Below, one piece after another: positions 1 through 10,639 of a stretch of DNA of 64,000 nucleotides (the first letter of the stretch is position 1; each line of letters starts with the position of its first letter). The notes beneath the pieces are model-generated. The model was not told the DNA's origin. It saw only the letters and a list, made by a program, of their open reading frames with translations, and made no database searches. The position numbers and the translations under genes were made by a program. Origin of the DNA: Mesocentrotus franciscanus (Eukaryota; Echinodermata; Echinoidea; Camarodonta; Strongylocentrotidae); NCBI GenBank assembly GCA_037976565.1, contig CP137668.1, positions 19,117,714 to 19,181,713 of the forward strand. The letters run 5' to 3'.

Positions 1-1
1 C

Positions 2-310
2 CCTCTACGATGGTTTGCTAGTTATCTGAAGAAAAAAAACAGATCGCAAGCAACATGTGTTAATGGTAAATTATCAAATTTTTCTTCATTGAAGTGTGGT
101 GTTCCTCAAGGGTCAATACTCGGCCCACTTATGTTTGTTTTGTATATTAACAGCCTACCCGAAGGACTTCGATATTGTAAAGTAAGCATGTATGCTGATG
201 ACACTGTCTCATATGTTTCTGGCAGCGATGTTACTGATTTAATGCAGCAAATTAATGAGGATCTGGAACATGTAAGGCAATGGCTCGTTCATTATAAACT
301 CACTTACTGA
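2..310 (+). pseudogene. Non-LTR retrotransposon reverse-transcriptase fragment
   Basis: The frame is open from the window edge at base 2 to a stop at 308-310. It encodes a piece of an RVT_1-type reverse transcriptase: a GVPQGSILGP block about 30 codons in, then LYINSLP and the catalytic YADDT box. This order is characteristic of CR1/L2/Jockey-like LINE polymerases. The reading frame stops soon after YADD, so the thumb region is missing. Just downstream another frame (about 299-374) reads like the usual C-terminus of such ORF2 proteins, with SLTEDI followed by IFKSKLL. The copy has therefore lost an internal segment and is a dead relic. Its 5' part lies outside the window. The family-level class is a judgement from motifs only. 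Confidence 0.8.
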
Positions 311-1220
311 AGATATTCAGAAGTCTGCTAGTACTGGCATTTTCAAATCTAAACTGTTAAAGAATAACAATGTATAGTCTGATAAAAGCAAACATAGATG
401 GAGTAAAAATCGGATATTGTATATTGCTATATAACTTTTTTCTATGTGTTCACTCCACAATCAATAGAACTGAAATGATAGCGTTTTGGTTTAATCAAAT
501 CATGTGAACGTGTTCTACAATTTTAAAGAGCATTTGAAAATTTGGGATTATATCGTCAATAATGAGACAATTTGCTGAATAACAATAGATGCCCCCCCCC
601 CTCCACACATTTTATTTTTTGTTACAGAAAGTGATAGTGGGATGGAAAGGTAAACTAATTTGTATATATATATATTTTTACTAATATTTTACTAATTTTT
701 ACTACCCTTGTATATAGGTTTAAAATATAATTTGAATTATTGGTTGTTTTGCCTAAATACAACTTTACGATGCTATTTTATCGTATTAATAACATTTTGG
801 GTAATATTGAGTAAGCCCGTATTTAATTTTTTTATTTAAATAAATTATTCTATGTTAACTATATTTTCACTATAATTTATTTATCATATTTAGGTCATAT
901 TTCACAATTTTGTTGTCATATTTATGTCATGGTTATAATCCTTTGATTTTCTTTACAATATATTTTTTAAAACCAACTTATAACATTATAACTTTATATT
1001 TACGTATGCATGCATACGAATTTCATATAATTTTATCTCTACTCGATGTGTCATCAGTAATTCTACTATTTCGTTAGTTTTTATATGATATATGGTTTTG
1101 TTCTCATGATTGCTTTGTATTTTTATTATATATGCACGGCCCCTAAAACAGCCATACAGCTGAACTGGGCTTTTACCGTGAATAAATAAATGAATCAAAT
1201 CAAATAAAAAAAAATTCCTT
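311..1220 (+). mobile_element. 3' end and tail of the LINE remnant
   Basis: The stretch starts with the out-of-frame C-terminal LINE peptide (to about 377) and continues as AT-rich sequence. It ends at 1180-1216 with short tail units (AATAAATAAATGAATC, then ATCAAATCAAATA) and an A-run, as in L2/CR1-like 3' ends. A C-run lies at 591-602. Whether all of it belongs to one insertion is not certain. Confidence 0.45.
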
Positions 1221-3364
1221 TCCTTTTTTTCTTCATTGTCTTTGCACTGGCAATATACACTTTATACAAATCGACATATTTATATTATTTATTTAACAAA
1301 AGTGAGCAGATATTTGAATGGAAAAGCACATTTTTAAATACTAAAGGAAAGTAAGTGTATTTAAACGAGGGAGATTGATACTTAATATTGATTAATTAAT
1401 CTTCTTACCTATATTTAGTATATAAATAACAGTAGTCAATATTATTAACAGAAGAAAAATGGATGAAATGATTTGGTGAAAAGGAATATATTTATTCATT
1501 GTACAAATTTCAAATAATTAGATGGATGAATTTCATTCTTTGTATTCATTATATAAATAGCGGTGGTTAATGAATAACAGAAGACAAATTGATTAAATGG
1601 TTTAGTGACAAAAATTCATTATTTTGTAGTACAATTTTTCAAATTATTTAAATATAACTTGTATGATTTCACGCCATCACTCACGTGTTTTTTACAATAG
1701 TTTAACGGATAACAGATGTCATTGCTGCTAATTTGCAGCAAGCATTCTTTCCATCATTTCCACATCTTTTTAAATTATATATATATATATGCCTTCGTGA
1801 TTAAAAATGTAAAGCTCTGGGAACGTCGTAACAACAAGCAAGTTTTATACGCGTGCAGATATTTGTGTTTCTTCCTGTTGATAATCATTAGGTCTACTTA
1901 TTCACGAATTCAAATAGTTTTCATGTAATTCAGATCACATTTTCTTAAATGACAAGTGACTACTCGTTCGACACCTTCATAAGAAGTGCTTCATATAAAT
2001 TTAAACAGATGCGTACTACTGATAACCAGAAGTACTGTATAAATAAATAATTAGCTTAAATCACGCCGTACAGTCAATATACATGTACTCAGAAATTTTT
2101 GAAACCATAACCTACTGACAAATAAAAGAGTAATACATGACAATAGAGTGAACGACTTTCTTAATCCCATGATGCACAACTATGTACAATGTACGAATGA
2201 TACTTCTTTAGAATTATAGATATCTACTTGATTGGAGATATCTTTGCTCGACAGACCAGTACTTGCGATATTTGATTTAAAAAAAAAATCTTTCAATAAT
2301 CTTGTATTGTACCTTCCGGTTCACACAAGCATTTTTCATGAAATGATACAATAAAACGTTTACATAACTGATACAAACATTTATAACTAGCTTTAGCATA
2401 TGCTTGTGTAGTATAATGAAGAAGTCAACAAGTTTTATGTACAGTAAACTTATCAAAAAGCGTTAGTACACAATCCCAATTTTTATTGTGGAAAGAGAGT
2501 TTACCTTTTCTCTTTGCAATATAATAGTTTATATCAAGAAGTAAGGAGCATCCTTTTAAAACGAGAAATTCTTGGCTTGTGCGCTAGTAAATGCATCGTT
2601 TTGCTTTAAGTGAAACGTGATTTATCATTGTACTGTGTGGATATCTGAATTTAAATGTGTCTATTTACAGATATTGAAATGTGATGCGCATTATTTTTTA
2701 ATTAATTTCAAATCCTGCATTCTTTGGTCGCAGTCATTTTATATTTTTATTGCATATTTACGATTGTGAATCATTAAAGAAGATAATACATATCACATTC
2801 TTCCTGTAATAACGACTAAAAATGAAGTTTAACCGAATCCAACTCAATTGCCACCAAATATTTGAGTCTGGAAGAAAATTTGCAACTGCTGAGTAATAAA
2901 CAAAATATACAAGGCATTCCGTCATTGCTTTCAATTTTTAAGGTCTGCATTTCTCAGCAACTTTCCCTATGACGTTTACATTACATTTTTGCTGGCCTAA
3001 ACTTTAGCAGGTATAGCAATTCACGATGATATATTCCAAACCGGTCTTGACATGAAACTTCACTGTGAGTATTTAAAATTGGCGTGAAAAATAATAGAGT
3101 CTTTACGATCTGCTTCCATGATCACAATCTGAAGATCCTAGACTAACATGCATACATCGCTATTTCCAGAAATCAGTGACATTTTAAAGAGAAAAAAGAG
3201 AAAATACTGTGTAAGATATCTTGAAAGTCATAAGGATGATTATTCTCATTTCTATTAATTGCAGTATAATCACACATATTTATATCGGGACACACATACC
3301 TAATTCATAACAGGACAATCGAGTGTGGTTCCTTTCGGAACCGAAATGCTGATAGAATTATAGC
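1221..3364. other. AT-rich stretch, probably including the 3' UTR of the minus-strand receptor gene
   Basis: No gene or clear repeat was seen. The part nearest 3365 lies downstream of the stop codon of the minus-strand receptor gene and should hold its 3' UTR. A minus-strand AATAAA (plus-strand TTTATT at 2746-2751) is one possible polyadenylation signal, but such hexamers are common by chance in AT-rich DNA. Confidence 0.3.
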
Positions 3365-3742
3365 TCATGAACGAGGGTCTAGATAACCGTCTTCGTCATA
3401 GATAATATGTGGTCGAAACTGACCGTCCGACTGTCTCACTCGACTTGGTAACACGTTGCTTGGTACTGTCAAACTCAGTCGAGTGCCTGGAAGAATATAA
3501 CCAAAGTCATCCTGTTCCACATCTTCTAAATCGTCCTCATCCTCTGCATTTACATAGTACGTGCCTTCAGGAAGATCTGAAAGGACAGTATCGGCGGCGC
3601 TCTCGTAGTGACCATCCAGCTCGTCCGCTGGTACGGTGTCTGTGGCGCTTTCGTAGTTCACATTAAGTTTGTTCGATGGAATGCTTTCATAGTATACCAC
3701 AGTAGGTTTCAAATGGTTGGTGTCTTTATCTTCATCTCCTGA
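3365..3742 (-). CDS. Receptor cytoplasmic-tail exon (terminal coding exon)
   Basis: The exon encodes 125 residues and a stop (TGA at 3367-3365). The acceptor at 3743-3744 follows a strong pyrimidine tract (CTCTCTCCCGACCCCTCCC on the minus strand). The tail is acidic, with nine tyrosines at tail residues 17, 18, 30, 46, 62, 63, 82, 115 and 120. YES occurs three times (18-20, 30-32, 46-48), the last two in a longer repeat of the type YESAxDTV. YVNA at 63-66 fits the YxN consensus bound by Grb2-type SH2 domains, and GYILP and GYLDP are other candidate phosphotyrosine sites. There is no enzymatic domain. The composition suggests phosphotyrosine signalling or endocytic adaptor binding, which is inference. 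The frame upstream of the chosen acceptor meets a stop (TGA). Confidence 0.65.
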   Translation of the reverse strand, partial: SGDEDKDTNHLKPTVVYYESIPSNKLNVNYESATDTVPADELDGHYESAADTVLSDLPEGTYYVNAEDEDDLEDVEQDDFGYILPGTRLSLTVPSNVLPSRVRQSDGQFRPHIIYDEDGYLDPRS

Positions 3743-6700
3743 CTGAGTTCCTGGGAGGGGTCGGGAGAGAGTTGCATTCAGTGCTGTCCCTGGTTTGGTG
3801 TGTCACATCTTTGAAGAGATCTAGACATGTCAAGGTAGGTGTGAGTCACCTAAAACAGAATGGAGGCGCAAGTTAAACCCATCATTATATCCTTAATAAT
3901 AGCTGTTGATTCTGCGATATTCGTCCCCAAGTACACTTTAGGCCTCAACATTTCAATGTATACATTTAAGTCACCAATGGTCCGTTATTATCGTTTTGTC
4001 AATATTTACATTTTTATCTGATATACCAATTTATTACATTGCTTCATGTTAATTATTGGATCGATATGTATCACGTACATGCTTATCTTGAAACAAAAAT
4101 AGACATAATTATAAATAAATCAAATCATATTTATAACCAAGCAATGTGTAGCTACAAAATGCCTATTGCGAAAGTATAAGAAACCTAAATGAGAGGTTAC
4201 CAAGAGGATAACAATTCTCTGAAAACTCGGGTAAGGTGCGAATCAGTTATAAACATGCAATGATTTTTTTAAACAGGAAAGAATGTTCATCTGTTACCGA
4301 GGAAAAAACGAAAACTGCAATATAAATTTCCTTTTAAAGAATAGCTTATATATGGACATAAAAAAGAGGGATTGGTGGAAGAGGGGGTATTGATTAATAG
4401 AATTAATAATAATAAGTTGGTAACCACATAAGTATCAATACTGCATGCTCCCCTGCGGGCTCTGCAATTACTATTACCCCCATCATTGCCAAGTATGCAT
4501 TTTACACATGGCTAGAAAGGGACAAAATGTGGGCAAAACACCTCGTCCATGGATTAAGCACCGATGCAGGATCGAACCCAGTCAAGAGCCTTCACCAATA
4601 TACCACAGTGCTACTACAATCGTGTGTGGGAGTGACTTCATTACCTCTTTTTTAGCCACATGTTTAGTAGAAAGATGCCTTCGAATCCGAGACACTATCC
4701 AGCAGGATGCTATGAAAAGGAGAAGAACTGCCAGTCCACCAGTGGTGCCCATAAAGACCAGAGTCGGTGTGGTAGGTGGCACGCACTCCTTGTTATAAGT
4801 AGGAACTTATAATCAACCGGGGGAGATGAGAAAGAAAATGACTTCTATGAGTATATTCCGAACTTTCTTAATTCAACTTGTCAATTCGAAAAAGTGGCGT
4901 AGATGATATAAGATTCAAATTTCAAAATTAAATTTTGTGATTAATGGACGTTAATATCACTTTGATGATCAATTTATGTTTACCTGGCGTATGGACAAAA
5001 TACATGAGATTATGCTACGGTCACAAAGGTCCGTACGAACGATAATTTCGTACGAATCTCCCTGTTTTTCCATTGTCTTCCCGAATTTCCATTGTCTGAA
5101 AATCGTTCGTACGGCGTTCGTAGCAGTTCGTAATGGCATTTATGACCGAGGCTTAAGCTAACGGGTCAAACCCGCCTGGTCATAGAATAAAATTCTTGAC
5201 AATGTCATGATTGTGGGTCTAGGTGTTTTCAATCAACTTTTTAAGGTTATGAATCTTTTTTAATGTGAAATCTTCCTGACTGAAGTTCCGAATAATCGCA
5301 AGTGTTGCGAACTCGAAATTGTGGAGTACTTAAAAGACCGAACCAGTCCCATAATGGGTGTCAGTCAGACCAGTCGCTTGATTGTTTTCTCACATCATGT
5401 AGTCGTAACTGTATACTATGGAGAATTGTGATTATCGTGTCTACCGATTCAATGTTTCCAATCAAAGACTCATGTTATTGAGGGGGGTTGATTTTCTCGC
5501 ATTCGGGTTCTGAATATTTACAAGTTTGATTCTTATTACTGTTTACCTTACCATAACAACATCAGGGGGATAAAATCGTGAGCTTGGAAATGCCGTCACA
5601 ACACATGGGCTATTTTTAATATTGGATATATTCGTTTATTGAATATAAAATATATATTAGATTCAAATATGTCGATGGATTCCCGCAAGAGTGGGTTTCC
5701 TGAATTCATACGTAAATTAGGAAGGAAGTCCCTCAATACAAGGTGAATATTTAACACAAATTATTTACCTTCGGTCGGGGATGCCATTCCCACGTGTACT
5801 GAAGACGTAATGTCGAAAACTGTGAAAGAGATGGTAACAAGGAGTTACGTCTTTGTATTTCGACCCCCATCATTCATTGCAAAGTCTTTTTTTTTTCCAG
5901 CATACTTTCCTTGATGAGAAATAAAAAGTTCACATCATCTATGAAGGACACAACTTGCAATAATTTCTGGTAAGTACATTTTACTCATTCAAATAGATAT
6001 TGAAGGGATGATTAATATGAACAGAACGAAGAAAAAACAATGGGTTGAGTTAAAAAAAAGTCCATTTTCATGCAGGCTACAGCCGAATCGAGTAAAGATC
6101 TACGGGACTGACTGTGAAGTCTCTCGAACCTATTACACTCCTTTTAAGGGTTCACAATGTCAGGTCTACGAGACCGAAACACCGTGAAAACGAACAGTGG
6201 ATTTAGGTCTCATCGGCCTTCGTTCCTTTGTGCCTCCGGTTTACTGAGATGTATTCCCATTTTCAGAAGAGGATGATTTTTTTTTTAAAGTTGGTGTGCA
6301 AACGGCAGCAACAACAAAACATATTTTCAACATATTTATCGTTCCCAAATGTCCTATGTCCTATATAGACTCTAAGACCCCGTTCTAAGGCTATACATCC
6401 TCTCAATTAACTGCATGAGTTACCTTACAAAAGATCCCCCTTTTTAGAGGAGGCGGCGGAGAGCGGGGGGTGTTCTTTATAAGTTCTAACAAATAATTAT
6501 ACAAGGAAGCCTGATATAATTATAAGACGGTTTTGACTATAGCGGCTTTCCATGCACTCCTAACACATATAGTTTTAATAAGGTTCGAAACAACTACATA
6601 GACCTAGAATGTGTTGATTACAATAACAATCGCATCTCTTTAATCACCTGGCATTAATAATTCTATTTTTACTGAAGTGTATATTTTAGCGGTTTATTCT

Positions 6701-9700
6701 AAAAGGCGATAACCCTTTTAAACTAATTATATTCTCATTGCATTGTAGTAAAGCTGTTTTATATGACCCATCAGATTCGCATGCCGCTCAGTTCTTTCGA
6801 TACATTGTTTTCTAAATGCCAATTGATTAGCTTGCTAATCAGAAAGTGAAACTGAATGAATAATAGATTTTCAAGTCGTTTGTGAAAATGTCACGCATCA
6901 TCTTTGGTATCATAGCCCAATGTGTGTGTATGCTTTACAATACTACCATGCAATTCTTTCTATGTCCAATGTATTTTTACACCATAAAAAGTAAATTAGG
7001 TGTACAAATATTATAGACCTTCTTTCCCTACCAGTTTTTAGGAAGTTATTGTATGTTTTCAGTCATGTTCTAATAGAGAAAACGATATACCTTTTGACTG
7101 GTTTCAAACTAACTAAAACGTAGACAGAATGCCATCCTAAAAAGTGCCAAAGAAATAAAAAATGATTTGTTAAGCTGAAAAGGGGGGAAATCTTTCTTCG
7201 TCTTTTTCTTTTTAAAGTTAGTTGTATTTCTATAATAATCTTAGGCAGGCTTCATTATGCAAAATTGAATTATACACTGTAATTTCCGATGAGATAGCAT
7301 GTACTTTATGATGTAACTAGAAAGGTTGTACAAAATGATGATTACAATGTCTCTTCGAAACAGTAATGTCCTTTTAGTCCTTGAGAAAGGCATTTCAGTT
7401 ACTTTGCCCCTCTCCACCAAAATGTTAAGTGGATACTCGATATACGATGTGAATGTCATTGTGGTTGGTTTAGCATGATCCTGTCCGTAAAATGGCTGAA
7501 AATAATGCTCCCAAAGGAGTGGAGATTGTACATTATTTTGAATCCATTCTTGAATCCACTGACGGTGGTGGGGGATGCACTGTAAAGTGCTTTGATTATG
7601 GTGCTACATTTTAATAGTTATTACTGTTTTTATCGTTAGTAGTGTTGTAATATCATTATTATCATCATCATCATTATCTCTAACATTATCATTATCATTA
7701 TACTTATCATTATCATTGTTATTTTCGTTATCTTGATTATTATCATCACTATCAGTATCACTATCATAATCAATCATCGTATCTATATGGGTTCCATTTT
7801 TATTTTGCTGATTCACTACCAGCACTAGTAGTCGTATGAGAAATCACTGCTCTTCATCAATCAACAATTATATTTCATTGACAGACTGAAGAGGATCTCA
7901 TGTAAACAAAACAACGTGAATAAAACACGAAGAGGTCTTCAGAATTATTCGGTTTTGATATGCATATCCTTGCTTATTCATGATGTATACAAAGGTTTTC
8001 TTTCTACTCATCATTCTTAAAAAGAGAGATATATAGGTACTTGAATATTCGTCTCTTATTTTCACTTTCGCTATAAGATTGAAGGGAGAAGGCTATGCAC
8101 TAAGCCCATGGTTAATAAACAGGAAATAAACGTAAGACGATGAAAGCTGTATGAATTTAGCGTCGGAGGTTTTATACAATTCTTAAAATTCAGTTTATAT
8201 AAAATAAGTTAATTTGAACTTACCTAGCTGTAATATGACTTATATCATTTGATACAAAGTGAGTTATAAAAAAGTGCTTATACTGTTATGGATAATGGGT
8301 AATGGTAATATGGCACCATATTTCTGATGAAACCATTTAAAGAACAAGCTACGCTTATGTGCATGACATCTTGATAAATCTAACTATGAAAGAAAATATA
8401 CAATTTTATGATGAGAACCACCGGATGTTTGAAAGAAAATTCTTTTCTCCAAGGTTTATGATCAATTACCATTTACTGTTTTACTATTTTGGTTTTAACT
8501 GGTTTACTTCCCTCTAATTTGTTTTTGTTCAGTTTTCTATAATCATACACAGATACGAACACACTCCTGATGGATATTATTTAACATGATGCCTTCCGTT
8601 GTCCAAAAACAAAGAAAATAAAAAGATATCAGAGGCATAAATAAACTGAAGAGTAAAGAATGTACTACAGTTTTCAAAATGTCCCGAAGGTTGTAAGGTT
8701 TGCATCATGGCTGTGTCGTGAATAAAAACAACTTCACATTGGAAAATATATTCATATAGTCCTTTATAAATATATGTCTTTAAAGTGTCAGAAATGAAAA
8801 TAAATGAATGAAGTGAATGAAAGAAATGAACGGAGTAAAAATGAAACACTGCTTATGTAATAGCTGATTGTGATAGGAGAAGCGTCTTGAATAAAACGCC
8901 ATTTTACTAACCCATATATAGCCATAAAATAAGTGTGTGACCCCCACTGCAGTAGGACCAAAAGATGGACTTATTAAGATCTTTAACACAAAATGGCTAC
9001 ACCACAGATTTAGAATATTACCTTCGAATTGCTCCGTGACGACTGTCAGTTTGTCTGTCACTGTAATAATACGAAGTGAATAAATATAAATATTTTCACA
9101 CTCCTTTGTCAAATCAAGTATATACCTGCCCCCCCTTTAAAAAAAAATACTTTAAACTAGTTTATTGCCCTCTCATTTATTTTTGTTCAGCTTTCTATAA
9201 TAACGCACACACACACCTGATGGATATTATTTTCATGTCTTCTGTTGTCCGAAAACAAAGAAAATAAAAAACAAAACAAGCAAAAATAAAGTGAAGAGTA
9301 AATAAAGTACTACTGTTTTCAAAATGTCCCTAAATGTGTAAGTTTTGCATCATGGCTGTGTCTTGAATTTACTTATTATGTTTATTTACTATTTACTCAA
9401 ATTTATAAAAAGAATACTTTTCATTGGAAAAAAAATGATATAATACTTTACAATTATGTTTGTAAAGTATTAGAAATGAAAATAAATGAATGAAGTGAAT
9501 GAATGAAATGAAAGGAGTGAAAATGAAACAATGCCTATGTAATAGCTGATTGTGATAGGAGAAGCGTCTTGAATAAAACGCCATGTTACTAACCCACATA
9601 TAGCCATAAACTAAGTGTGTAACCCCCACTGCAGTAGGCCTACATGATGAACTTATTTAGATCTTTGACACAAAATGACTACACTATAGATTTAGAATAT

Positions 9701-10639
9701 TACCTTCTAATTGCTCCGTGACGACAGTCGGTTTGTCTGTCACTGAAATAATACGAAGTGAATCAATGTAAATATTTTCACACTCCTTTGTCAAATCAAG
9801 TATACTGCCCTTCTGGACTTTAAAACGAATTTTGATACATTACATTAGGTGGAATGACATAATGATATTAGCGGATAGGGGCACACCGGGCCCGTGCCCA
9901 TTTAGGAAGTCAAATGGCACATCTTAAGTAAGTTTATGGCATTTTTTAACCTTTTCTATTGCTTGGTTTTCAGAAGATTTTCTTTTCAGAAATGCCACCT
10001 TCTAGATCCACATGCGAAGATAGTAATTGGAATTTTTCTTCAACTGTACACAACATTTTGAAAATACGAGGCCAAACGTCACTTTTCTGGAACTTCAAAA
10101 AGCAGTCAGTTACAAAAAGTGATAAATAATGAAACCGATTGCCCTTTTAAGCTTGATGAAATTGAACTAATTTGATATTAGCCTTCAAAACCATTATCAC
10201 AATATGGTCACTTTATATGAACAATGGGTGATTACACGAAACATAAAAAGAAAGATATTGTTATAATTATAGACTAGCCGAAACCAAGTAACACATATTA
10301 GATACGAATATACTATGTGGTGGTGTGCTCATCAAGCCGCTATTAGAGTCTTTCAATAACATATACCGTCACTGACAATATACTACAACACAGGAAGGTT
10401 ATCAGACAAAACTATAAATTATCTGCTTTTCCTCTTGTAAAACTTAGAATATGCTAAGTTGTATAACGAAGTACGATTGAATTGTTTGTATTACCTGTAT
10501 CCTCTTCACATGTTGGTGTAGAATCGTTCCAAAGCAGATGGAACTGTGATCCTCCTAGAACACATTGCAGCGTTCCATTGCCTTTCAGACTGTATTCATC
10601 CATACACGTAAGATGAACGATAGAACCAAACCATGTGAT
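3365..10639 (-). CDS. Sushi (CCP) domain transmembrane receptor with tyrosine-rich tail (partial gene model)
   Basis: This gene model is assembled from three exons on the minus strand: 10639-10495 (CCP module), 4805-4645 (membrane segment) and 3742-3365 (cytoplasmic tail with stop). The splice phases agree at both joins (CCP exon ends phase 1, membrane exon begins with two bases and ends phase 0, tail exon begins phase 0), and all junctions are GT/AG. The CCP half-module carries three of the four conserved cysteines, so at least one upstream exon is missing. The predicted product is a type I cell-surface protein: CCP ectodomain, membrane-proximal cysteine, one hydrophobic segment, basic stop-transfer run, then a 125-residue acidic tail with nine tyrosines. 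CCP modules usually bind proteins or glycans; ligand and partners are unknown. I do not recognise the overall protein. Further CCP exons could be skipped in this model. Confidence 0.55.
3743..4439 (-). other. Intron of the receptor gene
   Basis: The stretch lies between the tail exon and the membrane exon. It is AT-rich and shows no repeat or coding signal apart from the pyrimidine tract serving the tail-exon acceptor. Confidence 0.4.
4440..4632 (-). repeat. Possible tRNA-derived SINE fragment
   Basis: Read on the minus strand, the segment contains GGTTCGATCC (plus strand 4571-4580), a perfect RNA polymerase III B-box. About 30-35 bases upstream is an A-box-like TGGTATATTGGTGAAGG. The remainder has no cloverleaf that I can defend. 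A tRNA-derived SINE remnant in the receptor intron is the most economical reading. Confidence 0.4.
4645..4805 (-). CDS. Receptor membrane-spanning exon
   Basis: The exon has an acceptor after ATAAG at 4807-4806 and a donor GTAATG at 4644. It begins in phase 1 relative to the CCP exon, so the joined codon is GTT. The peptide runs through a membrane-proximal KEC and a PPTTPT stalk into a hydrophobic segment of about 22 residues (LVFMGTTGGLAVLLLFIASC...). It then ends in SRIRRHLSTKHVAKKE, a basic cytoplasmic stop-transfer sequence. This polarity places the C-terminus inside the cell (type I). The single membrane pass and short stalk fit a small receptor. Confidence rests on the phase match with both neighbours and the clear membrane topology. 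Confidence 0.6.
5010..5150. repeat. Palindromic CGTACGAACG patch
   Basis: The hexamer-rich motif GTACGAACGAT near 5032 recurs in inverted form as ATCGTTCGTAC near 5102, flanked by further GTTCGTA units. This is the structure of a short inverted-repeat element of about 140 bp. No target-site duplication could be fixed. Confidence 0.45.
7651..7775. repeat. ATC/ATT microsatellite
   Basis: This is degenerate tandem (ATC)n/(ATT)n with TTATCA units. It explains an Asp/Asn-only open frame on the minus strand that should not be taken as a gene. Confidence 0.75.
8496..9812. repeat. Tandem duplication, two diverged copies of about 640-660 bp
   Basis: Copy A (about 8496-9130) and copy B (about 9155-9812) align over their whole length. 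For example, TGGATATTAT occurs at 8571 and 9221, GCAGTAGG at 8950 and 9631, and CTCCTTTGTCAAATCAAG at 9101 and 9783. The offset grows from 650 to 682 because of indels. The copies are noticeably diverged. Neither contains a convincing gene. The duplication sits in the receptor intron. Confidence 0.8.
9813..10494 (-). other. Receptor intron next to the CCP exon
   Basis: AT-rich sequence in which I see no repeat or coding signal. Confidence 0.3.
10495..10639 (-). CDS. CCP/sushi half-module exon
   Basis: The 145-nt exon is open throughout, with a donor GTAATA at 10494 (minus strand) and an acceptor after CTAAG at 10641-10640. It encodes the distal part of a sushi (CCP, SCR) module: GSIVHLTC, then EYSLKGNGTLQC, then a tryptophan (LLWND) and TPTC. 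This reproduces the family pattern of second, third and fourth cysteines with the conserved Gly and Trp. Two N-glycosylation sequons (NGT, NDS) are present. The first cysteine must come from a preceding exon; split CCP modules of this kind are known in animal genes. The frame upstream of the acceptor contains a stop, supporting the chosen boundary. Confidence 0.65.

Larger units (their letters stand above)
4806..8494 (-). other. Long intron of the receptor gene (first part)
   Basis: No exon was recognised. It holds a small inverted-repeat patch at about 5010-5150, an isolated 56-codon open frame at 6017-6187 on the plus strand, and a trinucleotide-like ATC/ATT microsatellite at about 7651-7775. 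Elsewhere it is AT-rich DNA without clear structure. Confidence 0.35.

Noticed and set aside
4571..4625. Second tRNA-like segment with GGTTCGATCC
   Set aside because: No cloverleaf could be built; reported only as a possible SINE fragment.
6017..6187. 56-residue frame on the plus strand with plausible amino acid composition
   Set aside because: No family match, no splice context that could be confirmed, and it lies in an intron of the opposite-strand gene; possibly a transposon scrap.
7604..7825. Asp/Asn-rich frame on the minus strand
   Set aside because: It is produced by the ATC/ATT microsatellite.
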